Assembly: GCA_002869565.1 (NCBI GenBank)
Contig: PKUJ01000039.1
Location: 1-40,140, forward strand
Source: Arcobacter sp.
GTDB lineage: Bacteria; Campylobacterota; Campylobacteria; Campylobacterales; Arcobacteraceae
Direction of reading: 5' to 3'
DNA: 40,140 nt
This document shows, piece by piece, positions 17,391 through 26,801 of this stretch. Position numbers and translations under genes: made by a program. Position 1 is the stretch's first letter. Every line of letters begins with the position of its first letter. The notes beneath the pieces are model-generated. The model worked only from the letters and a program-made list of their open reading frames with translations, was not told the DNA's origin and made no database searches.

Positions 17391-19910
17391 TTACTTATTA
17401 AATAGGTTTTGACCTAAAGATTTATATGTTTCATATAATGTAATCATTTTTTTAGCCCAAACAATTCTACATTTATCAACAAGTTTATCTTTATATTGGA
17501 TAACCTCTTTACCATCTTTAGCCGCTTCTTCGTATTGATTAATCATCTCTTCATACTCTTCAACTTCTTTTTGTTTTGGAGTAAAAATATCATTGATATA
17601 TTCAACTTGAACAGGGTGAATCAATGCTTTCCCATCAAATCCTAAGTTAAATGCATCTTTAGTTGAAGCTTCACAAGCAAATTCATCGTGAACATCATTA
17701 TGTGGTCCATCAATAACTGTTTTACCGTATGCTTTTGCTGATAATGCAATTCTTGCAAGGTAGTTAAACATTGCTTTTGAACCTTTTTTGATATCAATTT
17801 GAAGTCTATTTGCTAAATTATTTGAACCAACAACAATAACTTCAACTTTTGCACTTGCTGCACAAATATCAGGAGAATTAAGTATTGCCAGAGGTGTTTC
17901 AATCATAATCATCATTGTAAGATTTGGATTAACCTCATTTAACGCTTTTTCTGCTTCTAAAACTTGCTCCGCAGTTTCAATTTGAGCAAATAAAATTGCA
18001 TCAAATTCAATCTCACGTGCCAATTGCATATCTTTTTTAAAGTCTTCAGTTCCTAAGAAGTTAACTCTTAAAACTCTTTCAGAATCTCCAAATCTCGAAC
18101 CTTCTTTATTGTAGATATCTTTAATTAGATTTCTAGCTGGTTCTCTTTGTTCTTGTAAAATTGCTTCTAAATCGAATACTACCGAATCTGCAAGCACTGT
18201 TTTTGCTTTTCTAACAAATTTTTCATTGTATGCAGGAATAAATAACATAGATCTTCTAGCTTTGTATTCTATAATCTCTTCACCAGTCTCTTTAGAGTGA
18301 TATTGCTCATGTAACTGTTTTACTAATTGTTTTCTAAGAACTTTTCCATTTTTAGTTCTTGGATAATCACTCATTCCAAATATTGTTTTTGGTGCTTTAT
18401 ATTTAGCTAAGTTATCTTGAGCAAATTTTAAAATTTCTTGCTCTTTTTCTTCACTTAATTTTTCATGTCCAATAACTGCTATTGCAACAATAGTCTTGTC
18501 TTTTTCAATATCTAAACCAAAAGCAACACAATCAGCAACTGCATCATTAGTTTTTACAACTCTTTCAATTTCGTGTGGAGATACTCTAAATCCAAAAGTA
18601 TTGATAATATCATCTTTTCTACCAACAAACCAGATATAACCATCTTTGTCTTTTCTAGCGTAATCACCTGTAAAGAAGTAGCCATCGTGTTTTGCTTTAG
18701 CTGTTTCTTCATCTAATTGCCAGTACTCTAAGAACAGTCCTGGATCATCCATACCAATACAAATCATTCCTTCTTCACCATCTGCTACTTCTTCTAAAGT
18801 ATCAGGATCTATAAGGCTAACAGTATGTCCTGGTTGAACAAACCCAGCCGATCCTGGTCTAATTGGATTGTTTATAGAGTGTGAAATATAGTATGAACAT
18901 TCTGACATACCAATTGCTTCAAAGATATCTTGATTAAATCTATCTTTCCATAAACCAATCATCTCATCAGATAAATGTTCTCCTGCACTCATACAATATC
19001 TTAAGCTTGGACAATCTTCTATTGTAAACTCAGTTTTTTGAATAATCTGTCTATAAATTGTTGGAACACCTATAAATATAGTACATTTATGTTTTTTAAT
19101 TAAATCAATCCAAGTTCCAGCGTCATTTGCACCTTCATAAGCAATTACCGTATGACCATTATATAATGGATCCATAAGTGCTGAACCTAATACATATGTC
19201 CAGTTAAACTTACCAGAGTGCATTATTCTATCATTCTCTTTAAAATTAAACCAATATTCAGTTGCAGGTGTTCTTCCTACTAGTGATCGGTGAGAGTGCA
19301 AAACACCCTTTGGATAACCTGTTGTTCCTGATGTATAAACTAAATATGCAGGTTCTCCTGATTTAGAATTATAATGATTAGCTGATTTATCAGTTTTTTC
19401 TAAAATTTCAGAAAAACTGTATATATTTATACCTTTTGGAGCTTTTAATCCCTTTGTTGTACTAATTCCTGCAATAATTATTGTTTTTAAATTATCTACA
19501 TTTTCTAAGTATGGAACTAAGTTCTCATACATAGAAGCTGATAATACAATTGCACTAGCTTGTGAATCTTCTGCAAGATACTTAACTTCTGAACCACTTA
19601 AAAGTGTAGAAGTTGGTACTGCTGTTATTCCTGCTTTAATAGCTCCAAAGAATGAAATAGGGTATGCAAGTGAGTTTTTTAAACAAACTAATACTCTATC
19701 TCTAGGCTTAATGCCAATTCCTGTTAGGAAGTTACATACTTGATCAGATTTTTCTGATAAATCTTTGTATGAAATTTCATCAGTACCAAGTTTATCATCT
19801 TCAATGATCATTGCGGTACTATTTTCTTTCGCTGTTCCTAAATGTTTTGATGTACATGCTACACCAATATTTAAAAATTCAGGTACTTCAATTTTTACGT
19901 TTGAACTCAT
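17391..19910 (-). CDS. Acyl-CoA synthetase fused to a CitE-like acyl-CoA lyase
   Basis: I choose the ATG at 19910, nine bases after GGGAG; a TTG at 19919 would sit too close to it. Of 839 residues, about 1-535 are an AMP-forming acyl-CoA synthetase: LVYTSGTTGYPKGVLHSHRS (P-loop), DGYFFTGDYARKDKDGYIWF, GRKDDIINTFGFRVSPHEIE and the catalytic Lys in PRTKNGKVLRKQL. From about 555 to the end it is an HpcH/CitE lyase: RRSMLFIPAYNEKFVRKA, VFDLEAILQEQREPAR, the catalytic MIMIETPLAILN, and KALIHPVQVEYINDIF. The synthetase half resembles benzoate-type ligases. One chain could thus make a CoA ester and cleave its hydrated form. The gene lies 9 bases before mch and 17 after the next lyase gene. Confidence 0.88.
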   Translation of the reverse strand: MSSNVKIEVPEFLNIGVACTSKHLGTAKENSTAMIIEDDKLGTDEISYKDLSEKSDQVCNFLTGIGIKPRDRVLVCLKNSLAYPISFFGAIKAGITAVPTSTLLSGSEVKYLAEDSQASAIVLSASMYENLVPYLENVDNLKTIIIAGISTTKGLKAPKGINIYSFSEILEKTDKSANHYNSKSGEPAYLVYTSGTTGYPKGVLHSHRSLVGRTPATEYWFNFKENDRIMHSGKFNWTYVLGSALMDPLYNGHTVIAYEGANDAGTWIDLIKKHKCTIFIGVPTIYRQIIQKTEFTIEDCPSLRYCMSAGEHLSDEMIGLWKDRFNQDIFEAIGMSECSYYISHSINNPIRPGSAGFVQPGHTVSLIDPDTLEEVADGEEGMICIGMDDPGLFLEYWQLDEETAKAKHDGYFFTGDYARKDKDGYIWFVGRKDDIINTFGFRVSPHEIERVVKTNDAVADCVAFGLDIEKDKTIVAIAVIGHEKLSEEKEQEILKFAQDNLAKYKAPKTIFGMSDYPRTKNGKVLRKQLVKQLHEQYHSKETGEEIIEYKARRSMLFIPAYNEKFVRKAKTVLADSVVFDLEAILQEQREPARNLIKDIYNKEGSRFGDSERVLRVNFLGTEDFKKDMQLAREIEFDAILFAQIETAEQVLEAEKALNEVNPNLTMMIMIETPLAILNSPDICAASAKVEVIVVGSNNLANRLQIDIKKGSKAMFNYLARIALSAKAYGKTVIDGPHNDVHDEFACEASTKDAFNLGFDGKALIHPVQVEYINDIFTPKQKEVEEYEEMINQYEEAAKDGKEVIQYKDKLVDKCRIVWAKKMITLYETYKSLGQNLFNK

Positions 19911-19927
19911 AATTCTCAACTCCCTAG

Positions 19928-21061
19928 TTAGATTTGACCGTAAGGCCAGTTTTCTTTAAATGTATGTAAAGGCATTCTATTTAATACAGTAATTGCAAAT
20001 TGGTAATCCTCTTTACTTAAACTATTAAGTGCATCAGCTCTTAATATATTTTGTAATGATTTACCAAACATTGGCGGATCAAGCATTTCACCTTCGTATC
20101 TTATTGCTCCAGATAATAGTGCATCAGTTTTAATAGCTTCTTTTAAGATAGATACATCTTTTGCAATTTCATTTGGAGATGGGGTAAATGCAACTTTACA
20201 AACATTGATATGATTTGGAGTAATAACTTGCTTACCTGTAAGACCCATTGCATATTCTCTTTGAGCATGTGCATAAACGTGTCTTGAAGCGTCATCACCA
20301 TGTAAATCTAACCATCTTCTAATATCTTTTTTCTCAACACATGAATCTGGAAGTGAATTTGGAGTTAGTAGAACTTCAACTCCACCAATAACACCTTTAC
20401 CTTTGATTCTAGCTTCCATAGTAAGCATGTTAAAGAAAGTCTCTAACTCATCAATCCAACCCTCAGGAGTAATTTTATAAGACATTGCTTTTGAAAAATC
20501 GTGAATACCAAATACAACGTGTTGTACAGTCGAATGACTCATTAATTGATCAGCAATTTTAAGTGACTTTGGATGCTCAATAATTGGTTGAATTTGTAAA
20601 TTACTTCCAATTGATACTAACCAAGAAGATAAATCTCTAATCTCAGCATCTCCATAAACTTCTCCAGCTTTTGCTAAAACAATTGCATCAACATATTTGT
20701 GAACTTGTTTTAACATTTTTAAATCTTCTTCATACTCTTCAGTTCTAAATGGATTAATTCTGATTGCTATTTGAAAATCTCTTTCTGGGAACTTTGGAAG
20801 TTCTTGGATTAAAAGTTCTCTTGACATAGCTTTTTGTCTACAACCATCTTCTAAGTCAAAAAGTACAGTATGAGCTTTTGTTTTATAAGCATGTTTTTGT
20901 AATCTTAACTTAGCTTGTTCCATACTTTCGTATGTACCATCTAATGGATTAAACTTAATTGGCGGATAGTAAATTTGAATACCAGGCCACTTTCCACCAA
21001 GTACTGGTGCTAAATCATCATTAGCTGTTAGTTTTGATAAATCTACAAAAGATGAAGTCAT
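19928..21061 (-). CDS. CitE/HpcH-type acyl-CoA lyase, first gene of the operon
   Basis: The 377-residue protein is a longer member of the HpcH/HpaI aldolase/citrate lyase family. It has IQIYYPPIKFNPLDG, TVLFDLEDGCRQKAMSRELL with the E-D pair, AIRINPFRTEEYEEDL, IQPIIEHPKSLKIAD in the catalytic-Glu position, and HVVFGIHDFSKAMSYK. AFTPSPNEI near residue 310 takes the place of the usual IHPxQ. It should act on a hydroxyacyl-CoA, for example citramalyl-CoA or malyl-CoA; three such enzymes in one operon suggest different substrates. AAAAGGTAAACATT precedes the ATG. It faces the divergent IclR gene. Confidence 0.82.
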   Translation of the reverse strand: MTSSFVDLSKLTANDDLAPVLGGKWPGIQIYYPPIKFNPLDGTYESMEQAKLRLQKHAYKTKAHTVLFDLEDGCRQKAMSRELLIQELPKFPERDFQIAIRINPFRTEEYEEDLKMLKQVHKYVDAIVLAKAGEVYGDAEIRDLSSWLVSIGSNLQIQPIIEHPKSLKIADQLMSHSTVQHVVFGIHDFSKAMSYKITPEGWIDELETFFNMLTMEARIKGKGVIGGVEVLLTPNSLPDSCVEKKDIRRWLDLHGDDASRHVYAHAQREYAMGLTGKQVITPNHINVCKVAFTPSPNEIAKDVSILKEAIKTDALLSGAIRYEGEMLDPPMFGKSLQNILRADALNSLSKEDYQFAITVLNRMPLHTFKENWPYGQI

Positions 21062-21428
21062 AATGTTTACCTTTTTATTATATTTTTATTATATTAATTT
21101 TCAGATAGTTTTTTCTGATGGAGTAATTAATCCATAGTTAGTATAAGTTGAAATAGAATTTTTATAACTAATATTTATTTTAAGAATAGATTTATAAAGT
21201 CTGTAGAGCCCAATATATAGGCTATAACTAATATAAGCATATGATAGTTTCATATTATGAGAAAAAATTATTTAAAACTCTTATTATACAAAATATTTTT
21301 TTTTAAAATTTTCAAAATTTAGTCACTAAAATTAACTTTTGTTACGTTTTTTTACATCTATTTACAATTCTTATTTATATAAAAGATGATAATATACAAA
21401 TAAAATTAGTTATATAGAGAGAAAATAA
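21062..21428. promoter_or_regulatory. Divergent control region of the CoA-ester operon and its IclR regulator
   Basis: TATAACTAATAT occurs at 21163-21174 and again at 21223-21234. Its inverse ATTAGTTATAT occurs at 21405-21415, just before the regulator's start. A looser inverse, ATAGTTAGTATA, lies at 21134-21145. Repeated copies between divergent genes are what an IclR operator would look like. No longer gene fits in this 367-base region. Confidence 0.5.
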
Positions 21429-22157
21429 GTGCATAGACAAAATAAATCTTTTTCAAAAGGCTTACAAGTTTTAAAAGAAATTATGCGTTCTACTAAACCA
21501 CTTACTGCAAATGTATTATGTCAAAGACTTACAATTGATAAGAGTACAATGTCTAGATTGGTTACAACACTAATGAGCGAAGGTTTTATTGAATACAAAG
21601 ATGATTCAAAAGAGATAATAGTAAGTGATATTGTTAGAAAAATCATAAATAAAGATGATAGAGAAAAAATTGTTGAAAAAACAAGTGCTTTATTAGATGA
21701 AATTTTTTATTTAACAAATGAAGCCTCTTATCTTGGAATTTTAGATAATAATGCAACTTTATATTTAAATCAAGTAGATAAATCAGATAGAGTTATAAAA
21801 ACTAGGGATTCTATAGGACTTAATGCTCCTCTTCATTCAGGAGCCTTTGGAAAAATTTTAATAGCATTTGGAAATGTAAATATTGAAAAGTTAGAACTTA
21901 CAAAATTTACTAGTAATACAATAACAAGTGTCACGAAACTTAAAAAAGAGATAGAATTAGTAAAAGAAAGAGGTTATGCAATAGGGGACGAAGAACATGA
22001 ATTTGGTTTAAAGTCTGTTGCAGTTCCATATTTCAATAAACAAAATCAATTTGTAGGAACTATTGGAATATCAGGCTTATCTGTTAGACTAGATGAAGGA
22101 ACTCTTCATTTATATGGTCAGAAAATCTTTCAATTGGTAAGTAGTAGTAATTTATAA
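21429..22157 (+). CDS. IclR-family transcriptional regulator
   Basis: The 242-residue protein starts at a GTG preceded by AGAGAGAAAATAA. Residues about 8-60 are the winged helix: SKGLQVLKEIMRSTKPLTAN, then LTIDKSTMSRLVTTLMSEGF as recognition helix. Residues about 75-240 are the IclR effector domain, with LNAPLHSGAFGKILIAFG, ERGYAIGDEEHEFGLKSVAV and FVGTIGISGLSVRL. Family members sense a metabolite and regulate the neighbouring catabolic operon. It is divergent from the CoA-ester operon and most likely controls it, by repression or activation. Confidence 0.92.
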   Translation: MHRQNKSFSKGLQVLKEIMRSTKPLTANVLCQRLTIDKSTMSRLVTTLMSEGFIEYKDDSKEIIVSDIVRKIINKDDREKIVEKTSALLDEIFYLTNEASYLGILDNNATLYLNQVDKSDRVIKTRDSIGLNAPLHSGAFGKILIAFGNVNIEKLELTKFTSNTITSVTKLKKEIELVKERGYAIGDEEHEFGLKSVAVPYFNKQNQFVGTIGISGLSVRLDEGTLHLYGQKIFQLVSSSNL

Positions 22158-22166
22158 ATTAATATG

Positions 22167-22205
22167 AAAGCCTAACTATATTTAATAGTTAGGCTTTTAT
22201 TTTTC
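22167..22205. terminator. Bidirectional terminator between the IclR gene and lipA
   Basis: AAAGCCTAACTAT, loop ATTTA, ATAGTTAGGCTTT is a perfect 13-bp stem followed by T-rich DNA, between convergent genes. Confidence 0.88.
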
Positions 22206-23092
22206 TATTTTTGATTTGCTAAATATTCGTGAGCCATATACGAGCTTCTTGCATATGGTGTAGAGTGTACAAATTCAAAACCTAAATCTAAGGCAAGTTG
22301 TTTATATCTCTCAAATTGTTCAGGTTTCACAAACTCTTTTACTTTTTCATAATCCCCTGATGGTGCTAGATATTGACCAATACTTAAAAATTTACAACCA
22401 ACTTCAATTAAATCCTTAAAAACTTGAACCATCTCTTCTTCAGTTTCACCTAAACCTACCATAAGTGCAGATTTTGTTTTGATCTTATCTCCACCAAGTT
22501 CTTTTAATCTTTTTAAAACTTCTATTGATCTTTCATAAGTTGCATTTTTTCTAATTTTATATAATGAAGGAACAGTTTCTACATTGTGTCCTATAATTAC
22601 AGCACCACTATCAACAGCTCTTTGTAAAGATTCTTCTTTTGCTTTAAAATCAGGTATTAAAATCTCAACTTGAGTTCCTGGTGATTCTTTTAAAATATTT
22701 TGAGTTACTCTATAAAACTGCTCAGCTCCACCATCTTTTAAATCATCTCTTGCAGGACTTGTAATAACAACAAATTTTAGACCTAATCTTTTAACAGAGT
22801 CAGTTACTTTTTCAACTTCTGTTAAATCAACTTCCGTTGGAAGTCCTGTAAGTACATTACAGTATGAACATCTTCTTGTACAGATATTTCCTAAAATTAA
22901 AAATGTAGCATTTTTCTTTGCGTAACATTCGCTTATATTTGGGCATTTTGCCTCTTGACAGATTGTATGTAGTCCATGCTCACCTAAAAGAGCTTCCATC
23001 TCTTTTTGTGCAGTAGGGACTAATTTTTTTCTTAACCATTCAGGTTTTTTAAAATCAACTTTCTTGAAAACTTTAGTTTCGGGAATAGTCAT
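22205..23092 (-). CDS. lipA: Lipoyl synthase
   Basis: The 295-residue radical-SAM enzyme has both 4Fe-4S sites: the auxiliary cluster Cys45, Cys50 and Cys56 (CQEAKCPNISEC) and the radical-SAM triad Cys71, Cys75 and Cys78 (CTRRCSYC). The C-terminal RSSYMAHEYL supplies the conserved R-S-S-Y. It inserts two sulfurs into octanoyl chains on the lipoyl domains of 2-oxoacid dehydrogenases. Its start overlaps the end of the lipoate ligase gene by 20 bases, so the two are co-transcribed. The cofactor serves the pyruvate dehydrogenase genes next door, whose three lipoyl domains are all candidates for modification. Confidence 0.97.
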   Translation of the reverse strand: MTIPETKVFKKVDFKKPEWLRKKLVPTAQKEMEALLGEHGLHTICQEAKCPNISECYAKKNATFLILGNICTRRCSYCNVLTGLPTEVDLTEVEKVTDSVKRLGLKFVVITSPARDDLKDGGAEQFYRVTQNILKESPGTQVEILIPDFKAKEESLQRAVDSGAVIIGHNVETVPSLYKIRKNATYERSIEVLKRLKELGGDKIKTKSALMVGLGETEEEMVQVFKDLIEVGCKFLSIGQYLAPSGDYEKVKEFVKPEQFERYKQLALDLGFEFVHSTPYARSSYMAHEYLANQK

Positions 23093-23818
23093 ATTTATCC
23101 TTTAATAATTTATTCTTTTTTTCAATTTCTTTTTGTGTTAAAGTTGAATATTCTAATTCAACATTAAACGATTCTTCAAATGATTCAATTAATTTAACTT
23201 TTGCTTCTTCAAAATCTATTTTTAAATTAAGGTCTTCTAACGTGAATCCAATTTTTTCGTTAACTTTTTTTGAGTCATCTAGACTTTTTATTGGTATTGA
23301 ACCATGTTGGAAAATTGCTTTTTTTGTTCTTCTTTGTGCATTCCCACCAATTTTTTTACCATTTACTAAAATATCATATGCTTCAAAACCAACTTGGCAG
23401 TATTCATTTTTTGATAATTCTATCTTTTCATTATCTTTTGCATATTTGGCATCAAGACCTAATTTTCTATAAAAGTTTAATATAAATGTACATATACATT
23501 CATAAGATTCTTTTATATTTAAACCTTCAAGATAAGAAGTAGGAATTACCAAGGAATATGATAAGTCATGACCATGAAATAATACACCACCACCTGTAAT
23601 TCTTTTTGCATAATTACCATTGTAATCATCACAAATTACATAATTGGAAAAATCCTGTGATACACCAATAGTAAATGATTTTTCCCAAGTATATAATCTT
23701 AAGATTGCATGATTTTTTTCTTCATATGAAGATAAAAGTGCATCATCTGTTGACATGTTTTCTTTCGCACTATTTTCTCACTTTGTATTACTCTAAAAGT
23801 ACTTTTATAATTTATCAT
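23073..23818 (-). pseudogene. lplA: Lipoate-protein ligase/octanoyltransferase with a probable 1-base frameshift near its start
   Basis: From the ATG at 23756 the frame gives 227 residues of the LplA/LipM family: KRITGGGVLFHGHDLSYSLV, VNGKKIGGNAQRRTKKAIFQ with the catalytic Lys, then HGSIPI. The family's start is missing from this frame. A well-placed ATG at 23818 after AGAAAGGAAATA encodes MINYKSTFRVIQSEK, which fits the family's N-terminus. Joined to NSAKENMSTDDALL in the main frame it makes a normal family start. The switch happens at a run of four T (23773-23776; A on the coding strand), and one more base would restore one frame. Either a real frameshift or a homopolymer miscall. A TATAAT at 23859-23854 (minus) is its likely promoter. 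Confidence 0.82.
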
Positions 23819-24121
23819 TATTTCCTTTCTAAAATGATATAATATTAGGTAAAATTATAATTGGTTTCAAAAAATTAAGAATTAATTGTATATAAATTGA
23901 CCTTTTTTTCATTATAATTTCATTTGTATACAAGTTAACTTAAGAAAATAAACTAGTTATTTTGCCTTAAAAATTATTTAAGTCAATTAAAGTATCATAT
24001 GCTCACAATTCGGCTCAATGGTGCGAATAGCTACATAATTTATACATAATGAACATATGTTCACTCATTATCGTCTAAATAATTAGCAAAAAATAACGAA
24101 AATCTTTACAAGGAATTATAA
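23819..24121. promoter_or_regulatory. Divergent control region of lplA-lipA and the pyruvate dehydrogenase operon
   Basis: TATAAT at 23913-23918 after a T-run is a likely -10 box for aceE, giving a leader near 200 bases. TGAACATATGTTCA at 24050-24063 is a perfect 14-bp palindrome. ATTCG (24009-24013) and CGAAT (24024-24028) bracket a GC-richer patch that could form a hairpin in the leader. Confidence 0.5.
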
Positions 24122-26794
24122 ATGTCAGATTTAAACTTAAATGACATCGACCCAATCGAAACTCAAGAATGGATGGATGCTTTAGAAGTTGTAATTAAAG
24201 AAGAGGGTAGTGAAAGAGCTCATTATTTGTTGGAGCAATTAATTGATAATGCAAGACGAAATGGGTCAGATATTCCTCATCGTGCAAACACTGCATATCT
24301 TAATACTATTCCAGTTGATCAAGAACCTAAAATGCCAGGTAGCCGTGATTTAGAAAGAAAAATTAAATCAATAGTTAGATGGAATGCTCAAACAATGGTT
24401 TTAAGAGCATCTAAGAAAAATTTAGAGCTTGGTGGGCATATTGCATCTTTCCAATCTTCTGCTACATTATATGATGTTGCATTTAATCACTTTTTTAAAG
24501 CACCTAATGAAAAAGATGGTGGAGATTTAGTATTTTTTCAAGGGCACATTTCTCCAGGTATCTATGCAAGATCATTTGTTGAAGGAAGATTATCTGCTGA
24601 GCAAATGGATAATTTTAGACAAGAAGCTTTTGCTGATGGATTATCTTCTTATCCTCATCCAAAACTTATGCCTTCATATTGGCAGTTTCCAACAGTTTCA
24701 ATGGGACTTGGACCAATCCAAGCAATTTATCAAGCTAGATTTTTAAAATACTTAACTGATAGAGGTATTAAAGATTGTTCTTCTCAAAAAGTATATTGTT
24801 ATATGGGTGATGGTGAGTGTGATGAGCCAGAATCACTTGGAGCAATAGGTCTTGCAGGACGAGAAGGTTTAGATAACTTAGTATTTGTTATTAACTGTAA
24901 CTTACAAAGACTAGATGGTCCAGTGCGTGGAAATGGTAAAATCATCCAAGAACTTGAAAGCAATTTTAGAGGAAATGGATGGGAAGTTATTAAAGTTGTA
25001 TGGGGTAGATACTGGGATGCTTTATTAGACAAAGATAAATCAGGAAAACTAAAACAACTTATGGAAGAGACTGTTGATGGTGAGTACCAAAACTTTAAAC
25101 AAAAAGGTGGAGCTTACACGAGAGAACACTTTTTTAATAAACACCCTGAAACGGCTAAATTAGTTGAAAATATGTCTGATGATGAAATCTGGAGATTAAA
25201 TAGAGGTGGACATGACCCTATAAAAGTTTATGCTGCTTATAAAAAAGCATCAGAAGTTAAAGGTAAACCATCTGTAATTTTAGCTAAAACAGTTAAAGGT
25301 TATGGAATGGGTGCTGCTGCTGAAGGTAAAAATATTGCTCATGGTGTTAAAAAAGTTGATACAACTGTTTTAAGACAATTTAGAGATAGATTTGATATTC
25401 CAGTTTCTGATGAAGATATTGAAAACCTATCATATTATAGACCAGCAGAAGATTCTCCTGAAATGAAATATATGAAAGAAAGAAGAGCTGAGTTAGGTGG
25501 TTCTGTTCCACAAAGAAGACAAAAGTTTTCAACTCCTTTAAATATTCCTGCTTTAGATAAATTTGAAGCAGTATTACAAGGAAGTGGAGATAGAGAAATA
25601 TCTACTACTATGGCATTTGTAAGAGTATTAAATATCTTAGTAAAAGATAAAGAAATTGGTAAAAAGATTGTTCCAATTGTTCCTGATGAAGCAAGAACAT
25701 TTGGTATGGAAGGTATGTTTAGACAATTAGGTATTTATTCATCAGAAGGTCAAAAATATATTCCACAAGATAAAGATCAAGTTGCATATTATAAAGAAGA
25801 TAAAAAAGGACAAGTACTTCAAGAAGGTATTAATGAGCTTGGAGCAATGGGTTCTTGGGTTGCAGCAGCAACTTCTTACTCAATAAATGATTGTCCAATG
25901 ATTCCTTTCTATATTTTTTATTCAATGTTTGGATTCCAAAGAACTGGTGATATTTGTTGGGCAGCTGGTGATCAAATGGCTAGAGGTTTCTTAGTTGGAG
26001 GAACTTCAGGAAGAACTACGCTAAATGGTGAAGGTTTACAACATGAAGATGGACATTCTCATGTAATAGCAAATACAATTCCAAATTGTGTTACTTATGA
26101 CCCAACATATGGTTATGAAGTTGCAGTTATTGTTCAAAATGGTGTTGATAGAATGTATGGTGAAAAACAAGAAGACGTATTCTTCTATTTAACTACATTA
26201 AATGAAAACTATAAACAACCTGCAATGCCTGAAGGTGCTGAAGAAGGTATCTTAAAAGGTATCTATAAATTAAGAGATGTAGAAGCTAAAAATGATTTTA
26301 AAGTTAAATTACTAGGTTCTGGTTCAATTTTAGAGCAAGTTAGAGTTGCCGCTGAAGTTTTAGCTAGTGAATATGGAATTGCTTCTGAGCTTTACTCTGT
26401 TACTTCTTATAATGAATTAGCAAGAGAAGCACAAGATGTTGAAAGATATAACTTATTACATATTGATGAAGAAGATAAAGTACCATATATTGATCAAGTT
26501 CTTGGACAAGATGAAGAGAATATTATTGTATCTACAACTGATTATATTAAATCTTACTCTGAACAATTAGCTCCATTTGTAAGCGGTACTTTTAAAGCAT
26601 TAGGAACTGATGGTTTTGGTAGATCTGATTCAAGAGCAAATTTAAGATCTTTCTTTGAAGTTGATACTGACTTTGTAATCTTTACTACATTAGCACAATT
26701 AGCTAAAAAAGGTAAGATTGAAAAATCTGTATTAGTTGATGCAATGAAAAAATACAACATTGATCCAGAAAAAATCAATCCAATAAAAGCCTAA
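24122..26794 (+). CDS. aceE: Pyruvate dehydrogenase E1 component, homodimeric type
   Basis: The 890-residue protein matches the length and layout of the single-chain E1 of Gram-negative bacteria. The start region has the family's DPIETQEWMDALE. The thiamine diphosphate site is MGDGECDEPES (about 228-238) with NCNLQRLDGPVRGNGK downstream. The middle domain has YYKEDKKGQVLQEGINELGA and the C-terminal domain DGFGRSDSRANLRSFFEVD. It decarboxylates pyruvate and transfers the acetyl group to the lipoyl arm of E2. AAGGAATTATAA precedes the ATG. It is the first gene of aceE-aceF-lpd, with gaps of only 7 and 9 bases. Confidence 0.97.
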   Translation: MSDLNLNDIDPIETQEWMDALEVVIKEEGSERAHYLLEQLIDNARRNGSDIPHRANTAYLNTIPVDQEPKMPGSRDLERKIKSIVRWNAQTMVLRASKKNLELGGHIASFQSSATLYDVAFNHFFKAPNEKDGGDLVFFQGHISPGIYARSFVEGRLSAEQMDNFRQEAFADGLSSYPHPKLMPSYWQFPTVSMGLGPIQAIYQARFLKYLTDRGIKDCSSQKVYCYMGDGECDEPESLGAIGLAGREGLDNLVFVINCNLQRLDGPVRGNGKIIQELESNFRGNGWEVIKVVWGRYWDALLDKDKSGKLKQLMEETVDGEYQNFKQKGGAYTREHFFNKHPETAKLVENMSDDEIWRLNRGGHDPIKVYAAYKKASEVKGKPSVILAKTVKGYGMGAAAEGKNIAHGVKKVDTTVLRQFRDRFDIPVSDEDIENLSYYRPAEDSPEMKYMKERRAELGGSVPQRRQKFSTPLNIPALDKFEAVLQGSGDREISTTMAFVRVLNILVKDKEIGKKIVPIVPDEARTFGMEGMFRQLGIYSSEGQKYIPQDKDQVAYYKEDKKGQVLQEGINELGAMGSWVAAATSYSINDCPMIPFYIFYSMFGFQRTGDICWAAGDQMARGFLVGGTSGRTTLNGEGLQHEDGHSHVIANTIPNCVTYDPTYGYEVAVIVQNGVDRMYGEKQEDVFFYLTTLNENYKQPAMPEGAEEGILKGIYKLRDVEAKNDFKVKLLGSGSILEQVRVAAEVLASEYGIASELYSVTSYNELAREAQDVERYNLLHIDEEDKVPYIDQVLGQDEENIIVSTTDYIKSYSEQLAPFVSGTFKALGTDGFGRSDSRANLRSFFEVDTDFVIFTTLAQLAKKGKIEKSVLVDAMKKYNIDPEKINPIKA

Positions 26795-26801
26795 GGAGTA
26801 A

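Noticed and set aside
24799-25032. 77-codon minus-strand frame inside aceE
   Set aside because: Composition follows the reverse of a conserved thiamine-binding region; a shadow frame.
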